A DNA stretch of 64,000 bases, taken from positions 62,001-126,000 of the forward strand of contig NZ_BBJJ01000007.1 of NCBI RefSeq assembly GCF_000739815.1, written 5' to 3'. Below, in pieces: positions 45,562 through 54,800 of this stretch. This DNA comes from Paraburkholderia mimosarum LMG 23256 = NBRC 106338 (GTDB lineage Bacteria; Pseudomonadota; Gammaproteobacteria; Burkholderiales; Burkholderiaceae). Position numbers and translations under genes: made by a program. Each line of letters begins with the position of its first letter. The stretch's first letter is position 1. The notes under the pieces were generated by a model that saw only the letters and a program-made list of their open reading frames with translations, was not told the DNA's origin and ran no database searches.

Positions 45562-45611
45562 GCCGGTGCCGCCGGGCGCCGGGAAGCAAGCAAGGAAGTA
45601 AGGAAGAGGAT

Positions 45612-47285
45612 ATGTCGTCGAGTGATCTGATTGCGCAGTACGGCCCACGCGAGTCGATGGAATACGACGTGGTGATCGTCGGCGGCGGCCCCGCCGGGCT
45701 GTCCGCGGCGATCCGCCTGAAGCAGCTGGCCGCCGAAAAAGGCGCTGAAATTGGCGTCTGCGTGCTGGAGAAAGGCTCGGAAATCGGGGCGCATATCCTC
45801 TCGGGCGCGGTCATGGATCCGCGCGCCCTCAATGAGCTGATTCCCGACTGGAAGGAACAGGGCGCGCCGCTGAACGTGCCCGTGACGGAAGATAAATTCC
45901 TCTTCCTCTCGGAAACGGGCGCGAAGTCCGTGCCGAACTGGGCACTGCCGGACAATTTCAAGAACCACGGCAACTACGTCATCAGCCTCGCGAACGTCAC
46001 GCGCTGGCTGGGCCAGCAGGCCGAAGCGCTGGGCGTGGAAATCTTCCCGGGCTTTCCGGCCGCCGAAGTGCTCTATAACGACGACGGCTCGGTCAAGGGC
46101 GTCGCCACCGGCAACATGGGCGTGGGCAAGGACGGGGAGCCCACCGAGAACTTCCAGCTCGGCATGGAGCTGCACGCGAAGTACACGCTGTTCTGCGAAG
46201 GCTGCCGCGGACATCTGGGGCGGCAGCTGAACGAGAAGTTCAAGCTCGGCAAGGACGCCGACCCGCAGGTCTACGGCATCGGCATCAAGGAACTGTGGGA
46301 GATCGATCCCGCGAAGCACCAGCCGGGCCTCGTGATCCACACGGCCGGCTGGCCGCTCGAATCGGACACCTACGGCGGCTCGTTCCTGTATCACACCGAC
46401 AACAACCAGGTGATGGTGGGTTTTGTCGTCGGTCTCGCGTACCAGAATCCGTATCTCTCGCCGTTCGAGGAATTCCAGCGCTACAAGACGCACCCGGAAA
46501 TCCGCAAGTATCTGGAAGGCGGCAAGCGCGTGTCGTATGGCGCGCGTGCGATCACGGCGGGCGGCCTGATGTCGCTGCCCAAGCTCGTGTTCCCGGGCGG
46601 CGCGCTCGTGGGCGACGATGCGGGCTTTCTGAACGCCTCGCGCATCAAGGGCAGCCACGCGGCAATCAAGACCGGCATGCTCGCAGCGGACGCCGCTTTC
46701 GAAGCCGTGCAGGCCGGCCGCCAGAGCGATGAACTCGCGGCCTATCCGGAAGCGTTCAAGCAGTCGTGGCTCCATACGGAGCTGTACAAGGCGCGCAATT
46801 TCAAGCAGTGGATGAGCAAGGGCCTGTACCTGGGCACGCTGATGGTGGGTATCGAGCAGAAGCTGCTGGGCGGCAATGTGCCGTGGACGCTGCATCACCA
46901 GCATCGTGACCATGAAATGCTCAAGCCCGCGTCGCAGTGCAAGCCGATCGAGTACCCGAAACCGGACGGCAAGCTCACGTTCGACCGGCTCTCTTCCGTG
47001 TTCATTTCGAACACGAACCATGAGGAGAACCAGCCCGCGCACCTTACGTTGAAAGACATCACGGTGCCGGTCGGTATCAACCTTCAAACGTACGCGGGAC
47101 CCGAGGCGCGCTTCTGCCCGGCAGGCGTCTACGAGTTCGTGAAGAACGACGACAACAGCGACCGTCTGCAGATCAACGCGCAGAACTGCGTGCACTGCAA
47201 GACCTGTGACATCAAGGACCCGACGCAGAACATCGTCTGGGTCACGCCCGAAGGCGGCGGTGGTCCGAATTATCCGAATATGTAA
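45612..47285 (+). CDS. etfD: ETF-ubiquinone oxidoreductase
   Basis: A 557-residue membrane-associated flavo-iron-sulfur protein that takes electrons from ETF and passes them to ubiquinone. FAD-binding [13 protein letters not shown] is near residues 23-35. The C-terminal 4Fe-4S domain has FCPAGVYEF and [16 protein letters not shown]. Length typical. Followed by etfB and etfA. It follows the acyl-CoA dehydrogenase by 50 bases in one orientation. Confidence 0.95.
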   Translation: MSSSDLIAQYGPRESMEYDVVIVGGGPAGLSAAIRLKQLAAEKGAEIGVCVLEKGSEIGAHILSGAVMDPRALNELIPDWKEQGAPLNVPVTEDKFLFLSETGAKSVPNWALPDNFKNHGNYVISLANVTRWLGQQAEALGVEIFPGFPAAEVLYNDDGSVKGVATGNMGVGKDGEPTENFQLGMELHAKYTLFCEGCRGHLGRQLNEKFKLGKDADPQVYGIGIKELWEIDPAKHQPGLVIHTAGWPLESDTYGGSFLYHTDNNQVMVGFVVGLAYQNPYLSPFEEFQRYKTHPEIRKYLEGGKRVSYGARAITAGGLMSLPKLVFPGGALVGDDAGFLNASRIKGSHAAIKTGMLAADAAFEAVQAGRQSDELAAYPEAFKQSWLHTELYKARNFKQWMSKGLYLGTLMVGIEQKLLGGNVPWTLHHQHRDHEMLKPASQCKPIEYPKPDGKLTFDRLSSVFISNTNHEENQPAHLTLKDITVPVGINLQTYAGPEARFCPAGVYEFVKNDDNSDRLQINAQNCVHCKTCDIKDPTQNIVWVTPEGGGGPNYPNM

Positions 47286-47325
47286 AGCGGGCGCTGTTCA
47301 ATCGCGCCTGGATCTGGAGGAAGAC

Positions 47326-48075
47326 ATGAAGGTGTTGGTAGCAATCAAACGCGTGGTGGACGCCAACGTGAAAGTGCGCGTCAAGGCGGACGGCTCGGGC
47401 GTCGATCTCGCGAACGTGAAGATGAGCATCAATCCGTTTGACGAAATCGCCGTGGAAGAGGCCGTGCGCCTGAAAGAGCAGGGCGCGGCAACCGAAGTGG
47501 TGGCCGTGTCGTGCGGTCCCGCGGCCTGCCAGGAGACGCTGCGCACGGCCATGGCCATCGGCGCCGACCGCGGCGTGCTCGTCGAGACTGACGCTGCGCT
47601 CGAACCGCTCGCGGTCGCGAAGCTGCTCAAGGCGCTGATCGACAAGGAGGCGCCGCAGCTCGTCGTTCTCGGCAAGCAGGCGATCGACGACGACTGCAAC
47701 CAGACGGGCCAGATGCTCGCGGCGCTCACGGCGCGCCCCCAGGCCACGTTCGCGAGCAAGGTGGAGATCGTCGACGGCAAGGCGCGCGTGACGCGCGAGA
47801 TCGACGGCGGCCTCGAAACCGTGCAGCTCGCGCTGCCTGCCATCGTAACGACCGACCTGCGCCTGAACGAGCCGCGCTACGCCACGCTGCCCAACATCAT
47901 GAAGGCCAAGAAAAAGCCGCTCGACACGACCACGCCCGCGCAACTCGGCGTGGACGTCGCACCGCGTCTCACCACGCTCAAGACCGCGGAGCCCGCGGGC
48001 CGCGCGGCAGGCGTCAAGGTGCCCGACGTCGCGACCCTGGTCGCGAAACTGAAGAACGAAGCGAAAGTTATCTGA
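47326..48075 (+). CDS. etfB: Electron transfer flavoprotein beta subunit
   Basis: A 249-residue subunit holding AMP and carrying part of the [17 protein letters not shown] at the start, [15 protein letters not shown] and [17 protein letters not shown] are typical. GGAGGAAG precedes the ATG. 40 bases after etfD and 10 before etfA. Confidence 0.95.
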   Translation: MKVLVAIKRVVDANVKVRVKADGSGVDLANVKMSINPFDEIAVEEAVRLKEQGAATEVVAVSCGPAACQETLRTAMAIGADRGVLVETDAALEPLAVAKLLKALIDKEAPQLVVLGKQAIDDDCNQTGQMLAALTARPQATFASKVEIVDGKARVTREIDGGLETVQLALPAIVTTDLRLNEPRYATLPNIMKAKKKPLDTTTPAQLGVDVAPRLTTLKTAEPAGRAAGVKVPDVATLVAKLKNEAKVI

Positions 48076-48085
48076 AGGAATGCCA

Positions 48086-49030
48086 ATGACTGCTGGTAAA
48101 CCCATACTGGTCGTTGCGGAGCACGATCACGTCTCGATCAAGTCGGCGACGCTCAATACGGTGACGGCCGCGCGCCAATGCGGCGATGAGATTCACGTGC
48201 TCGTGGCGGGACACAATGCGGCGGGCGCGGCGGCAGCCGCGGCTGGCATCGCCGGTGTCGCCAAGGTGCTGCATGCCGACAGCGCCGCTTTGGCCGATGC
48301 GCTCGCCGAAAACCTCGCTGCGCAAGTGTTGGCCGTCGCCCCCGGCTATAGTCACATCCTCTTCGCGGCGACGAGCACGGGCAAGAACGTCGCGCCGCGC
48401 GTGGCCGCGCTGCTCGACGTCGCGCAGGTCTCCGAGATTTCGCGCGTGGTCAGCGCGGACACCTTCGAGCGCCCGATCTACGCCGGCAACGCGATTCAGA
48501 CGGTGCAGTGCGCGGAAGCGGTGAAAGTCATCACGGTGCGCATGACGGCCTTCGACGCAGCGGCCGCGCAAGGCGGCGCGGAGCAGGTCGAAAGCGTCGC
48601 GGCGGTTGCCGATAGCGGCCTGAGCGCGTTCGTCGAACGTACCGTCACGAAGAGCGAGCGGCCTGAGCTTGCCGACGCGCGCATCGTCGTCAGCGGCGGG
48701 CGCGCGCTTGGCAGCAGCGAGAAGTTCGACGCCGTGCTCACGCCGCTCGCCGACAAGCTTGGCGCAGCGCTCGGTGCAAGCCGCGCGGCCGTGGATGCGG
48801 GCTTCGCGCCGAACGACTGGCAGGTGGGGCAGACCGGCAAGATCGTCGCGCCCGAGGTCTATTTCGCATGCGGGATTTCCGGCGCGATCCAGCATCTTGC
48901 CGGCATGAAGGACTCGAAGGTGATCGTGGCGATCAATAAGGATGCCGAAGCGCCGATCTTCGGCGTGGCCGACTTCGGGCTGGAAGCAGACCTGTTCGAG
49001 GCCGTTCCCGAACTCGTCGCAGCGCTCTGA
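48086..49030 (+). CDS. etfA: Electron transfer flavoprotein alpha subunit
   Basis: A 314-residue subunit that binds FAD. Signatures: the FAD domain [13 protein letters not shown] and [27 protein letters not shown], then [14 protein letters not shown]. Two in-frame ATGs are six bases apart. The first touches GAAGGA directly; the second (48086, MTAGKPIL) has a normal spacing and is preferred. Last gene of the cluster, followed by the terminator at 49061. Confidence 0.95.
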   Translation: MTAGKPILVVAEHDHVSIKSATLNTVTAARQCGDEIHVLVAGHNAAGAAAAAAGIAGVAKVLHADSAALADALAENLAAQVLAVAPGYSHILFAATSTGKNVAPRVAALLDVAQVSEISRVVSADTFERPIYAGNAIQTVQCAEAVKVITVRMTAFDAAAAQGGAEQVESVAAVADSGLSAFVERTVTKSERPELADARIVVSGGRALGSSEKFDAVLTPLADKLGAALGASRAAVDAGFAPNDWQVGQTGKIVAPEVYFACGISGAIQHLAGMKDSKVIVAINKDAEAPIFGVADFGLEADLFEAVPELVAAL

Positions 49031-49060
49031 GCGCGCGAGGCGCGCTGGCGCGCAATCGAC

Positions 49061-49096
49061 AACCCCACGCTTGTCGTGCAAGCGTGGGGTTTGCTT
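49061..49096 (+). terminator. Intrinsic terminator of the etf operon
   Basis: AACCCCACGCTTG (49061-49073) pairs perfectly with CAAGCGTGGGGTT (49079-49091) around loop TCGTG, followed by TGCTTTT. A strong rightward terminator 30 bases after etfA. Confidence 0.9.
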
Positions 49097-49126
49097 TTCG
49101 TGGCGTACTACTCTGCGGATGCCGCC

Positions 49127-49675
49127 TTATTCGTTCTTCGCGGGGCGGCCCGTCTTGACGGTCTCGAGCGCGGCAATCGCGGCCACGAGGCGCTTTGTCG
49201 AAGACGCTTCGAGCAACTGTAGTCCGGCACGCAGCAACTCGCTTTTCTTCACCGAGACACCCGCTTCGATGCATGTCTGCTTGAGCGCTGCGAGACGCTC
49301 GTAATCCGCCTTGGGCATGGTGAAGCTGTCGCGCACGACTTTCTCTTTCTTTGCGTGCTTGTTCTTCGCTTTGGCGACGGCCTCCCGTGCCGGCTTCTTG
49401 GCCGCTTCGGCGGCGGGAGTGGCCGCGTCCGGTTTTGCGCTTGCCTTTGCCTTTGTTTTCGCGCCTGTTTTCGACTTTGTCGTGCCGGACTTGCGTGCGG
49501 CGGTGGCTGTGGCGGACTTCGCCGCGTTGGTTTTCTTGAGCGGCTTTGCTTTGGTTTCGGCTTGCGCTACGGGCTCCTGAGCAACTTCCGGCGTCGCTTC
49601 GGACGGTGACTTGTCAGCCGCTTTAGGAAAATAAAAAGCCTTCCTGGTCGGCTTGCGTGGGGTGACTGCGCTCAT
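49127..49675 (-). CDS. Ribbon-helix-helix-like protein with a lysine/alanine-rich tail
   Basis: A 182-residue protein. Residues 1-112 are disordered and rich in Lys, Ala, Thr and Pro, like histone H1-type tails (AKSATATAARKSGTTKSKTG). The C-terminal part has the pattern of a ribbon-helix-helix: strand RDSFTMP (115-121), helix KADYERLAALKQTCIEAG (122-139), helix SVKKSELLRAGLQLLEAS (141-158). RHH proteins bind DNA as dimers through the strand. An 18-base palindrome (49704-49721) just upstream suggests autoregulation. No partner gene for a toxin-antitoxin pair adjoins. The assignment rests on pattern only. Confidence 0.6.
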   Translation of the reverse strand: MSAVTPRKPTRKAFYFPKAADKSPSEATPEVAQEPVAQAETKAKPLKKTNAAKSATATAARKSGTTKSKTGAKTKAKASAKPDAATPAAEAAKKPAREAVAKAKNKHAKKEKVVRDSFTMPKADYERLAALKQTCIEAGVSVKKSELLRAGLQLLEASSTKRLVAAIAALETVKTGRPAKNE

Positions 49676-49703
49676 GGCTATTCCTTCCGTTCAATAACGA
49701 TAT

Positions 49704-49721
49704 AAACAGTATATACCGTTT
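49704..49721. promoter_or_regulatory. 18-base palindromic operator candidate
   Basis: AAACAGTATATACCGTTT is palindromic except for one pair (A49708 with C49717). It lies 29 bases upstream of the RHH gene start on its promoter side, within an AT-rich stretch of a GC-rich genome. Confidence 0.55.
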
Positions 49722-49814
49722 TGCGGCAGACCCAGGGCTGAGTGCAGCTTCGGGCTTGCGCGCGGCTCACGGCGCTAATATGAGCCTCAGCCGAAGGACA
49801 ACGAGAGGCATCAA

Positions 49815-50264
49815 ATGAATGCATCGGTGATTTCCGCACTCGCGGCACTCGTGGGCGCTGCGATCGGCGGCCTGACTTCAGTGCTGGCGTCGTGGCTCAC
49901 GCAGCGCACCCAGGCGCGCGCGGAATGGATGGCACACGACCGTATTCGCCGCCAGGATCTCTACAAGGAATTCATCGAAGAGGCGACGCGTTGTTACGTC
50001 GACGCGTTGCAGCACCACGAACCGGACCTCCAGAACCTCGTCCATCTGTACGCAAGGATCAGCCGCATGCGCGTGCAGTCTTCGCGTGCCGTCGCCCTGG
50101 AGGCCGAGCGGATCGGCGGCAGGATCCTCGACACCTATCTTGCCCCCGACAGGAGCTTCGTCGAGTTGCGCCAGATGCTCGCGGATGGCTCGCTAGACAT
50201 ACTCGGCCCGTTTAGTGATGCGTGCCGTGCGGAATTCGCATCGCTTCGGGCGGAGCAGTTCTGA
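49815..50264 (+). CDS. Unrecognised single-pass membrane protein
   Basis: A 149-residue protein with an N-terminal membrane helix (residues 3-27: VISALAALVGAAIGGLTSVLASW) and a helical soluble part of about 120 residues rich in Arg, Glu and Leu (RRQDLYKEFIEEATRCYVDALQHHE). No motif was recognised. The helical pattern could be a coiled coil. It may be a small anchored helper protein. Confidence 0.6.
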   Translation: MNASVISALAALVGAAIGGLTSVLASWLTQRTQARAEWMAHDRIRRQDLYKEFIEEATRCYVDALQHHEPDLQNLVHLYARISRMRVQSSRAVALEAERIGGRILDTYLAPDRSFVELRQMLADGSLDILGPFSDACRAEFASLRAEQF

Positions 50265-50282
50265 GAGCCGGCTGCGCGTTGG

Positions 50283-50512
50283 TCAGCGCGGCTTCAGCTC
50301 GACGGGCGAGTCGGAGCGATATCCGCCGCCGAGCGCCTTCGTCAATGCGATGTCCTGCGCGATGATCTCCCCACGCAGCGCGAACAGCGCAACCTGCTCT
50401 GCAATGACTGGCTGGCGTGGCGTAGGCATCGTCGGTGAAACAGCAGCGTGAGCACGACCAGTACGATAGCCGGCCATTTGCTCTTCGATGTCTTGCTGGC
50501 TGTCGTCGCCAT
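50283..50512 (-). pseudogene. Remnant of an RND-type efflux operon (membrane anchor fused to an outer-membrane-factor C-terminus)
   Basis: On the minus strand the piece ending at 50283 reads VIAEQVALFALRGEIIAQ then DIALTKALGGGYR, the C-terminal end of NodT/OprM-type outer-membrane factors. Upstream in a different frame, ATG 50512 opens MATTASKTSKSKWPAIVLVV and a hydrophobic stretch like the N-terminus of a HlyD-type adaptor. The pieces are out of frame and lack the bodies of both proteins, so a deletion of an efflux operon is the likely explanation. The exact parents are uncertain. Confidence 0.5.
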
Positions 50513-50538
50513 GTCGTCGGCACCATGTCGTCGGCACC
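50511..50538. repeat. Perfect 14-base tandem duplication
   Basis: ATGTCGTCGGCACC occurs at 50511-50524 and again at 50525-50538 without change. It flanks the start of the efflux remnant. It is a recent-looking duplication in a decaying locus. Confidence 0.7.
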
Positions 50539-50744
50539 CCTCTGGCGGGCGCTGCGCACGTGCCTTTGAACGTGTTTCCGATGGTTGCTTCTCGTTGCCA
50601 CCTGTTGCGCTTTGTTGCGGGTTGACGACGCCAAATGGCGTAGGATCTGGCTCCGACGTCGATATTTATTGCACCGCAGCAAAATGATGCCTACACTGAA
50701 CGAGTCTGCCGGCTGCCTCGCTGCTTTCTAAAGGAGGGCGTGAC

Positions 50745-50966
50745 ATGACGAATCGATCTTCCGAGTTGCATGCATCTCCGGTGCTACATGTCTTCGAGCA
50801 GGAGGGAGGCTGGCATTGGGGTATCACTATCCCCAGGTCCGCGGGCAGCGGCTTCAAGCTCATTGCCTATAGCGAAACGGCTTTTGGCGGCGAAAGCGAA
50901 GCGCGCCTCGATGGCAGCCGCGCGCTCGATAATCTTCCCGATGACGTGGGTCACGCCCTCGCGTGA
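50745..50966 (+). CDS. Small unrecognised protein (73 residues)
   Basis: MTNRSSELHASPVLHVFEQ is preceded by the strong site AAGGAGG (50731-50737). The middle HVFEQEGGWHWGITIPRSAGSGFK has an aromatic-rich strand pair. The C-terminal part is acidic and ends LPDDVGHALA. No family recognised. The ribosome-binding site and length suggest a real gene. The stretch around it shows lower order than neighbours and lies in the accessory-looking region. Confidence 0.5.
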   Translation: MTNRSSELHASPVLHVFEQEGGWHWGITIPRSAGSGFKLIAYSETAFGGESEARLDGSRALDNLPDDVGHALA

Positions 50967-51146
50967 CGATACGGCGCGCATGGTCTGCGAGATAAAGCCT
51001 CTAGTCACAAAGCCAGATATCCGAACATTCGGCTGCGACCCACGCAAAAGGGGCACTGCTGGCGCATTTCAGGTTCTCGTGTGCGAATATGACCGGCATC
51101 GACCGGGAAGAAGAGAAATGAAGGCGCTACGAATCGGGAGCCACGT

Positions 51147-51722
51147 GTGAGTTCACAGATTCCTGCCATCGTGCCGGGTAAAACCGCGCTTGTCGTCATG
51201 CACTATCAGACCGACGTTCTGGGGCTCTTTCCATCGGTCGCGAGAACCTTGCTCAGCCACACGCGAGAACTGTGCGACGCAGCGCGGGCCAAGGGCGTCG
51301 GCGTCTATTTCGCCAACCTGCGGTTTCAGCCCGGATATCCGGAAGTCAGTCCATTGAACAGGAACGGGCAGGGGATCAAACGGCTCGGGCTCTTTGTCGA
51401 CGACGAGATCGCGCCGGAGTTGAACCGGCAGGCCACTGAGCCGCTCATCATCGCGCACCGCGCAAGCGTCTTCTTCGGCACGGATCTGCAGGCACGACTC
51501 ACGGCACGAGGCATCGATTCGCTAATCATGGCGGGCATTGCTTCGACGGGCGTCGTGCTGTCATCGGTCGCGTACGCGAGCGATGCGGATTTCCGGTTGT
51601 ACACCGTCAAGGATTGCTGTTATGACCCGGATCTGGTGGTCCATGAGCGTCTATTCTCCACTGCATTCGAGTCGCGTACGACGGTGCTCTCGCTCGCGGA
51701 TGCCTTGACGTTGCTCGCCTAG
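51147..51722 (+). CDS. Isochorismatase-fold protein lacking the catalytic triad
   Basis: A 191-residue member of the cysteine hydrolase superfamily (GKTALVVMHYQTDVLGLF at the N-terminus, RASVFFGTDLQARLTARGID, AGIASTGVVLSSVAYASDADF). The family triad Asp-Lys-Cys is not present: the usual Asp of D-x-Q is H19, the Lys before the FGTDL block is A103, and the catalytic Cys position is V136. So it is probably not a normal hydrolase; a binding or regulatory role is conceivable. The start is GTG at 51147. A stem-loop follows the stop. Confidence 0.8.
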   Translation: MSSQIPAIVPGKTALVVMHYQTDVLGLFPSVARTLLSHTRELCDAARAKGVGVYFANLRFQPGYPEVSPLNRNGQGIKRLGLFVDDEIAPELNRQATEPLIIAHRASVFFGTDLQARLTARGIDSLIMAGIASTGVVLSSVAYASDADFRLYTVKDCCYDPDLVVHERLFSTAFESRTTVLSLADALTLLA

Positions 51723-51739
51723 AAGCAAAACTCTAAGCT

Positions 51740-51760
51740 GAAGAACGCCGCGGGTTCTTC
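51740..51760. terminator. Hairpin after the isochorismatase-like gene
   Basis: GAAGAAC (51740-51746) and GTTCTTC (51754-51760) pair perfectly around GCCGCGG, 18 bases after the stop. No T tract follows, so it is only a possible terminator, possibly shared with the opposing gene ending at 51896. Confidence 0.45.
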
Positions 51761-51895
51761 ACAGCGTTCGCGTAAGGGGCAATGGACGTCAATGCCGCGC
51801 GTTTGGCAAGCGCGCGGCGCCATGCCGAGCTACCCGCGTGGGTGACCATCGGGATTTATCGCCCGATACGGGTACGCTCTCCCTCCGGAGCGGTT

Positions 51896-54800
51896 TCACG
51901 GAGCCGGCTTGTCGGGGAGGGTCACCTTGATCCTGGTGCCCCTTCCCGGCGAACTCGTGATTTCGATCTGGCCGCCCAGCATCTGAACACGCTCCTCCAT
52001 TCCGGCTAGCCCGAACGACCTTTTTCTGGTCGCTTGCGGATCGAATCCCAAGCCATTGTCGAGCACTTCGAGCACGCAGGCGCCGTGCGTTTGTGTTAGC
52101 GCGATGATGACCTCACTAGCCTCTGCATGGCGCGCGACATTGGTCAGTGCCTCCTGGGCAACGCGAAACAGCACGATTGCCCGCTGCTCGTTCACAGCGA
52201 TATTCTCGTCCTCCACGCGCAGCCGGCACACCGTGCGGTGACTGCGATTGAAGCCGGCTGCCAGCCATTCCAAAGCCGCAACGATACCCGTGTCCAGTGC
52301 CGCGGGGCGCAGCGACGCGATGACGCCCCGAACGACCTGCATGGTTTCGTCCACGAGTGTCGTCAGTGCGTCCGACTGTTCAACCAGTTCAAGGTTGTCC
52401 TTGCCAAGCCGCATGCGCAGCACGGATGCCTTCAGGCGAAGCGCAGTGAGATGTTGACCGAGTTCGTCATGCATTTCCCGAGCGATGTGTTTGCGTTCCT
52501 CCTCGCGGGCCGTCTCACGACGGGAAGTCAGTTCCCTGAGCATTTCATAGGACTCGCGCAGGCGAAGCTCCGCTTCCTTGCGCTCGGTCAGATCGACCAC
52601 GAAGGCGACCCCTTCCTCGCCACTGACGTCGAACGCGGCCCGACCCACCAGAACAGGCACCCGGGTGCCGTCCTTCCTGACGTACTCTTTCTCAGCGGGC
52701 TGTGCGCGTCCGCTTTGCGCGATCTGTGCCAGCGCACGTTCGGCGTCTTCGCGCCATTCGGGTGGCGTCAGATCACGCCACCGTACGCGACCAGAAACAA
52801 GATCCTCGCGCTCGTAGCCTACCATTCGCAGAAATGCATCATTGGCCTCGAGAATATCGCCATCCGCATTCCACACGATGATGCCGATGATGTTCGCATC
52901 AACGAGACGCCGGATCCTGGCTTCACGCTTGGCCAGGTCGCGGTAGAGGCGGGTATTCTCCAGTGAAGTCGCAGCCTGTGAAGCGAGCAGCCGGAGCACC
53001 GCGATCCGGGACGGCGCGAATGCGCGGGTAGTCAGGTTGTTTTCGAGGTAGAGCGCACCAATGAGCTTGGCCTGGTTCATCAATGGCAGGCAAAGCATCG
53101 AGCGGATACGGTGCCGGTGGATGTAAGGATCCACGGCAAATGCGGGTGCCGCCAAAGCATCGTCGAGGATGACACTCTCGCCCGTGCGCAGTACATGGTA
53201 GAGCACCGACTCAGGCAGTAATGTCGCACTCACCGGCACGTCGCCCAACTTCACCTCGAGCGTTTCACCGCTCGTAGTGGCCTCTGCTGCGATTCTCAGT
53301 TCAACGCCTTCGGGAAGAATCAGCAAGCCGCGCTCGGCGCCCGCCTGCGCGATTGCCGTGCGCATGACCATGTCGATCAGCCTGTCCAGCACGATCTCGC
53401 CCGAGATCGACTGCGACACCTTGATCACGGTCGCCAGGTCGAGGTGTTCAACAGGCGCCCCGATCGTACTCGTTGGCGTGGGAGCGCGCTGTTCTTCCCT
53501 TAGATACGGATGCGTTTCCTGGAGTTGCCGCACCTTGCCGTCGGCGCCCCAACGTCGGTAGCCTTGTCGCGCGTCGTGCAGGTACACACGTGCAATCTTT
53601 TCAAAACCACGTGCCGTGTAAAAACGGTACGCAAGTTCGTTTGCGAGCGCCTCGTTTTGTACGAAGCCGCTTGTGCGTGCCGAATGAACAGCTTCGTCAT
53701 AGAGGCGCATTGCTTCGATGTCGCGGCCCTTGAGGCGCGCTATCTCGGCGGCAACCAGTGCGGCGCAGTTCCCGAAATTCTCGGGGGAGGCCTGGCTTCG
53801 TAGTTGCAGGTACCGGTGGTGGGCTTCCACCGCTTCGAGAGACTTCTCCCGCTTGCGGTTGGAGACTGGACCGTCGCAGGCGGCTAACGACAGGGCGCTG
53901 TAGAAGTGATATTCCGTTTCCTCCAGATAAGACGCGGACGTCCACAGCAAGCCTTGTGCTCTCAACGCGGCGTCTACGGCGCCCGCGTAATCGCCGCAAA
54001 AGAAGCGCGCCTGCAGTTTGCGAATCCAGTACCAGCAATGGGCAATGACGAGGTCCGGATTCTCGAGGAAATGACGCTCGATCTGCTTCTCATCGAACTG
54101 CTCTTCGTCGAATGAGCCGAATGTGGGCGTCAGACCGCGCAGCGTTCGCACCAGGGCGAGCTGGGTCGCGCTGACGTCGACGGCGAACCCGAAACATGTC
54201 TTTTGCGCGAACATGAGGCTGGCCTCCGCCTCGCGTTGCACATCGGCAAGCGGATCGCCACCGATTAGCAGATTCGTCGTCATATGCGTATGGCAGTAGG
54301 CTTCGCAGACCAGGTCGCCAGTATCCGTGGCCGCATCGCGCGCGCGGCGCATCAGTTCCCGGCCTTCCCGCAGATGTCTGGCCATCGGCAAGATAACGTT
54401 GCCGAAATGCATATAGGCTCTTGCCCGGAACCGGATCAACCCGCGACGTTCGACAAGGTCGAAACCCAGTTTCCCGAACTGGAATGCGACGTCGTAGTGG
54501 CCGAAACGTGCGCCGGCCATCATGCCGAGGCGGATATAGGCCGACGCGGAACCATCGCAATTGCCGCGCTCCAGGCTGAGATTGACGGCTCTCGAGACCA
54601 CCAGGGACCACAGATTGCCATCGGTAAACAACGCCGCCGGCATGACCTTGGTCAGGACGTCCATGGTTGCCAGCGATTGCGAATCGGTCATCAGCGGCAG
54701 GTCGATGAGCGAGTCGATGGTGCGGTTTCCAAGCTGGGCCCAGATTCGCCCGTATTCTTCCTGCGCTTTGTATTCGGCAGGATGGGGCGACCAGTCGAGG

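Noticed and set aside
43678..45648. 656-residue leftward ORF opposite the acyl-CoA dehydrogenase
   Set aside because: Antisense shadow with no family pattern; the + strand frame is clearly coding.
49127..50264. RHH gene plus the 149-residue membrane gene as a toxin-antitoxin pair
   Set aside because: They are divergent, separated by 139 bases, and neither resembles a ParE/RelE-type toxin.
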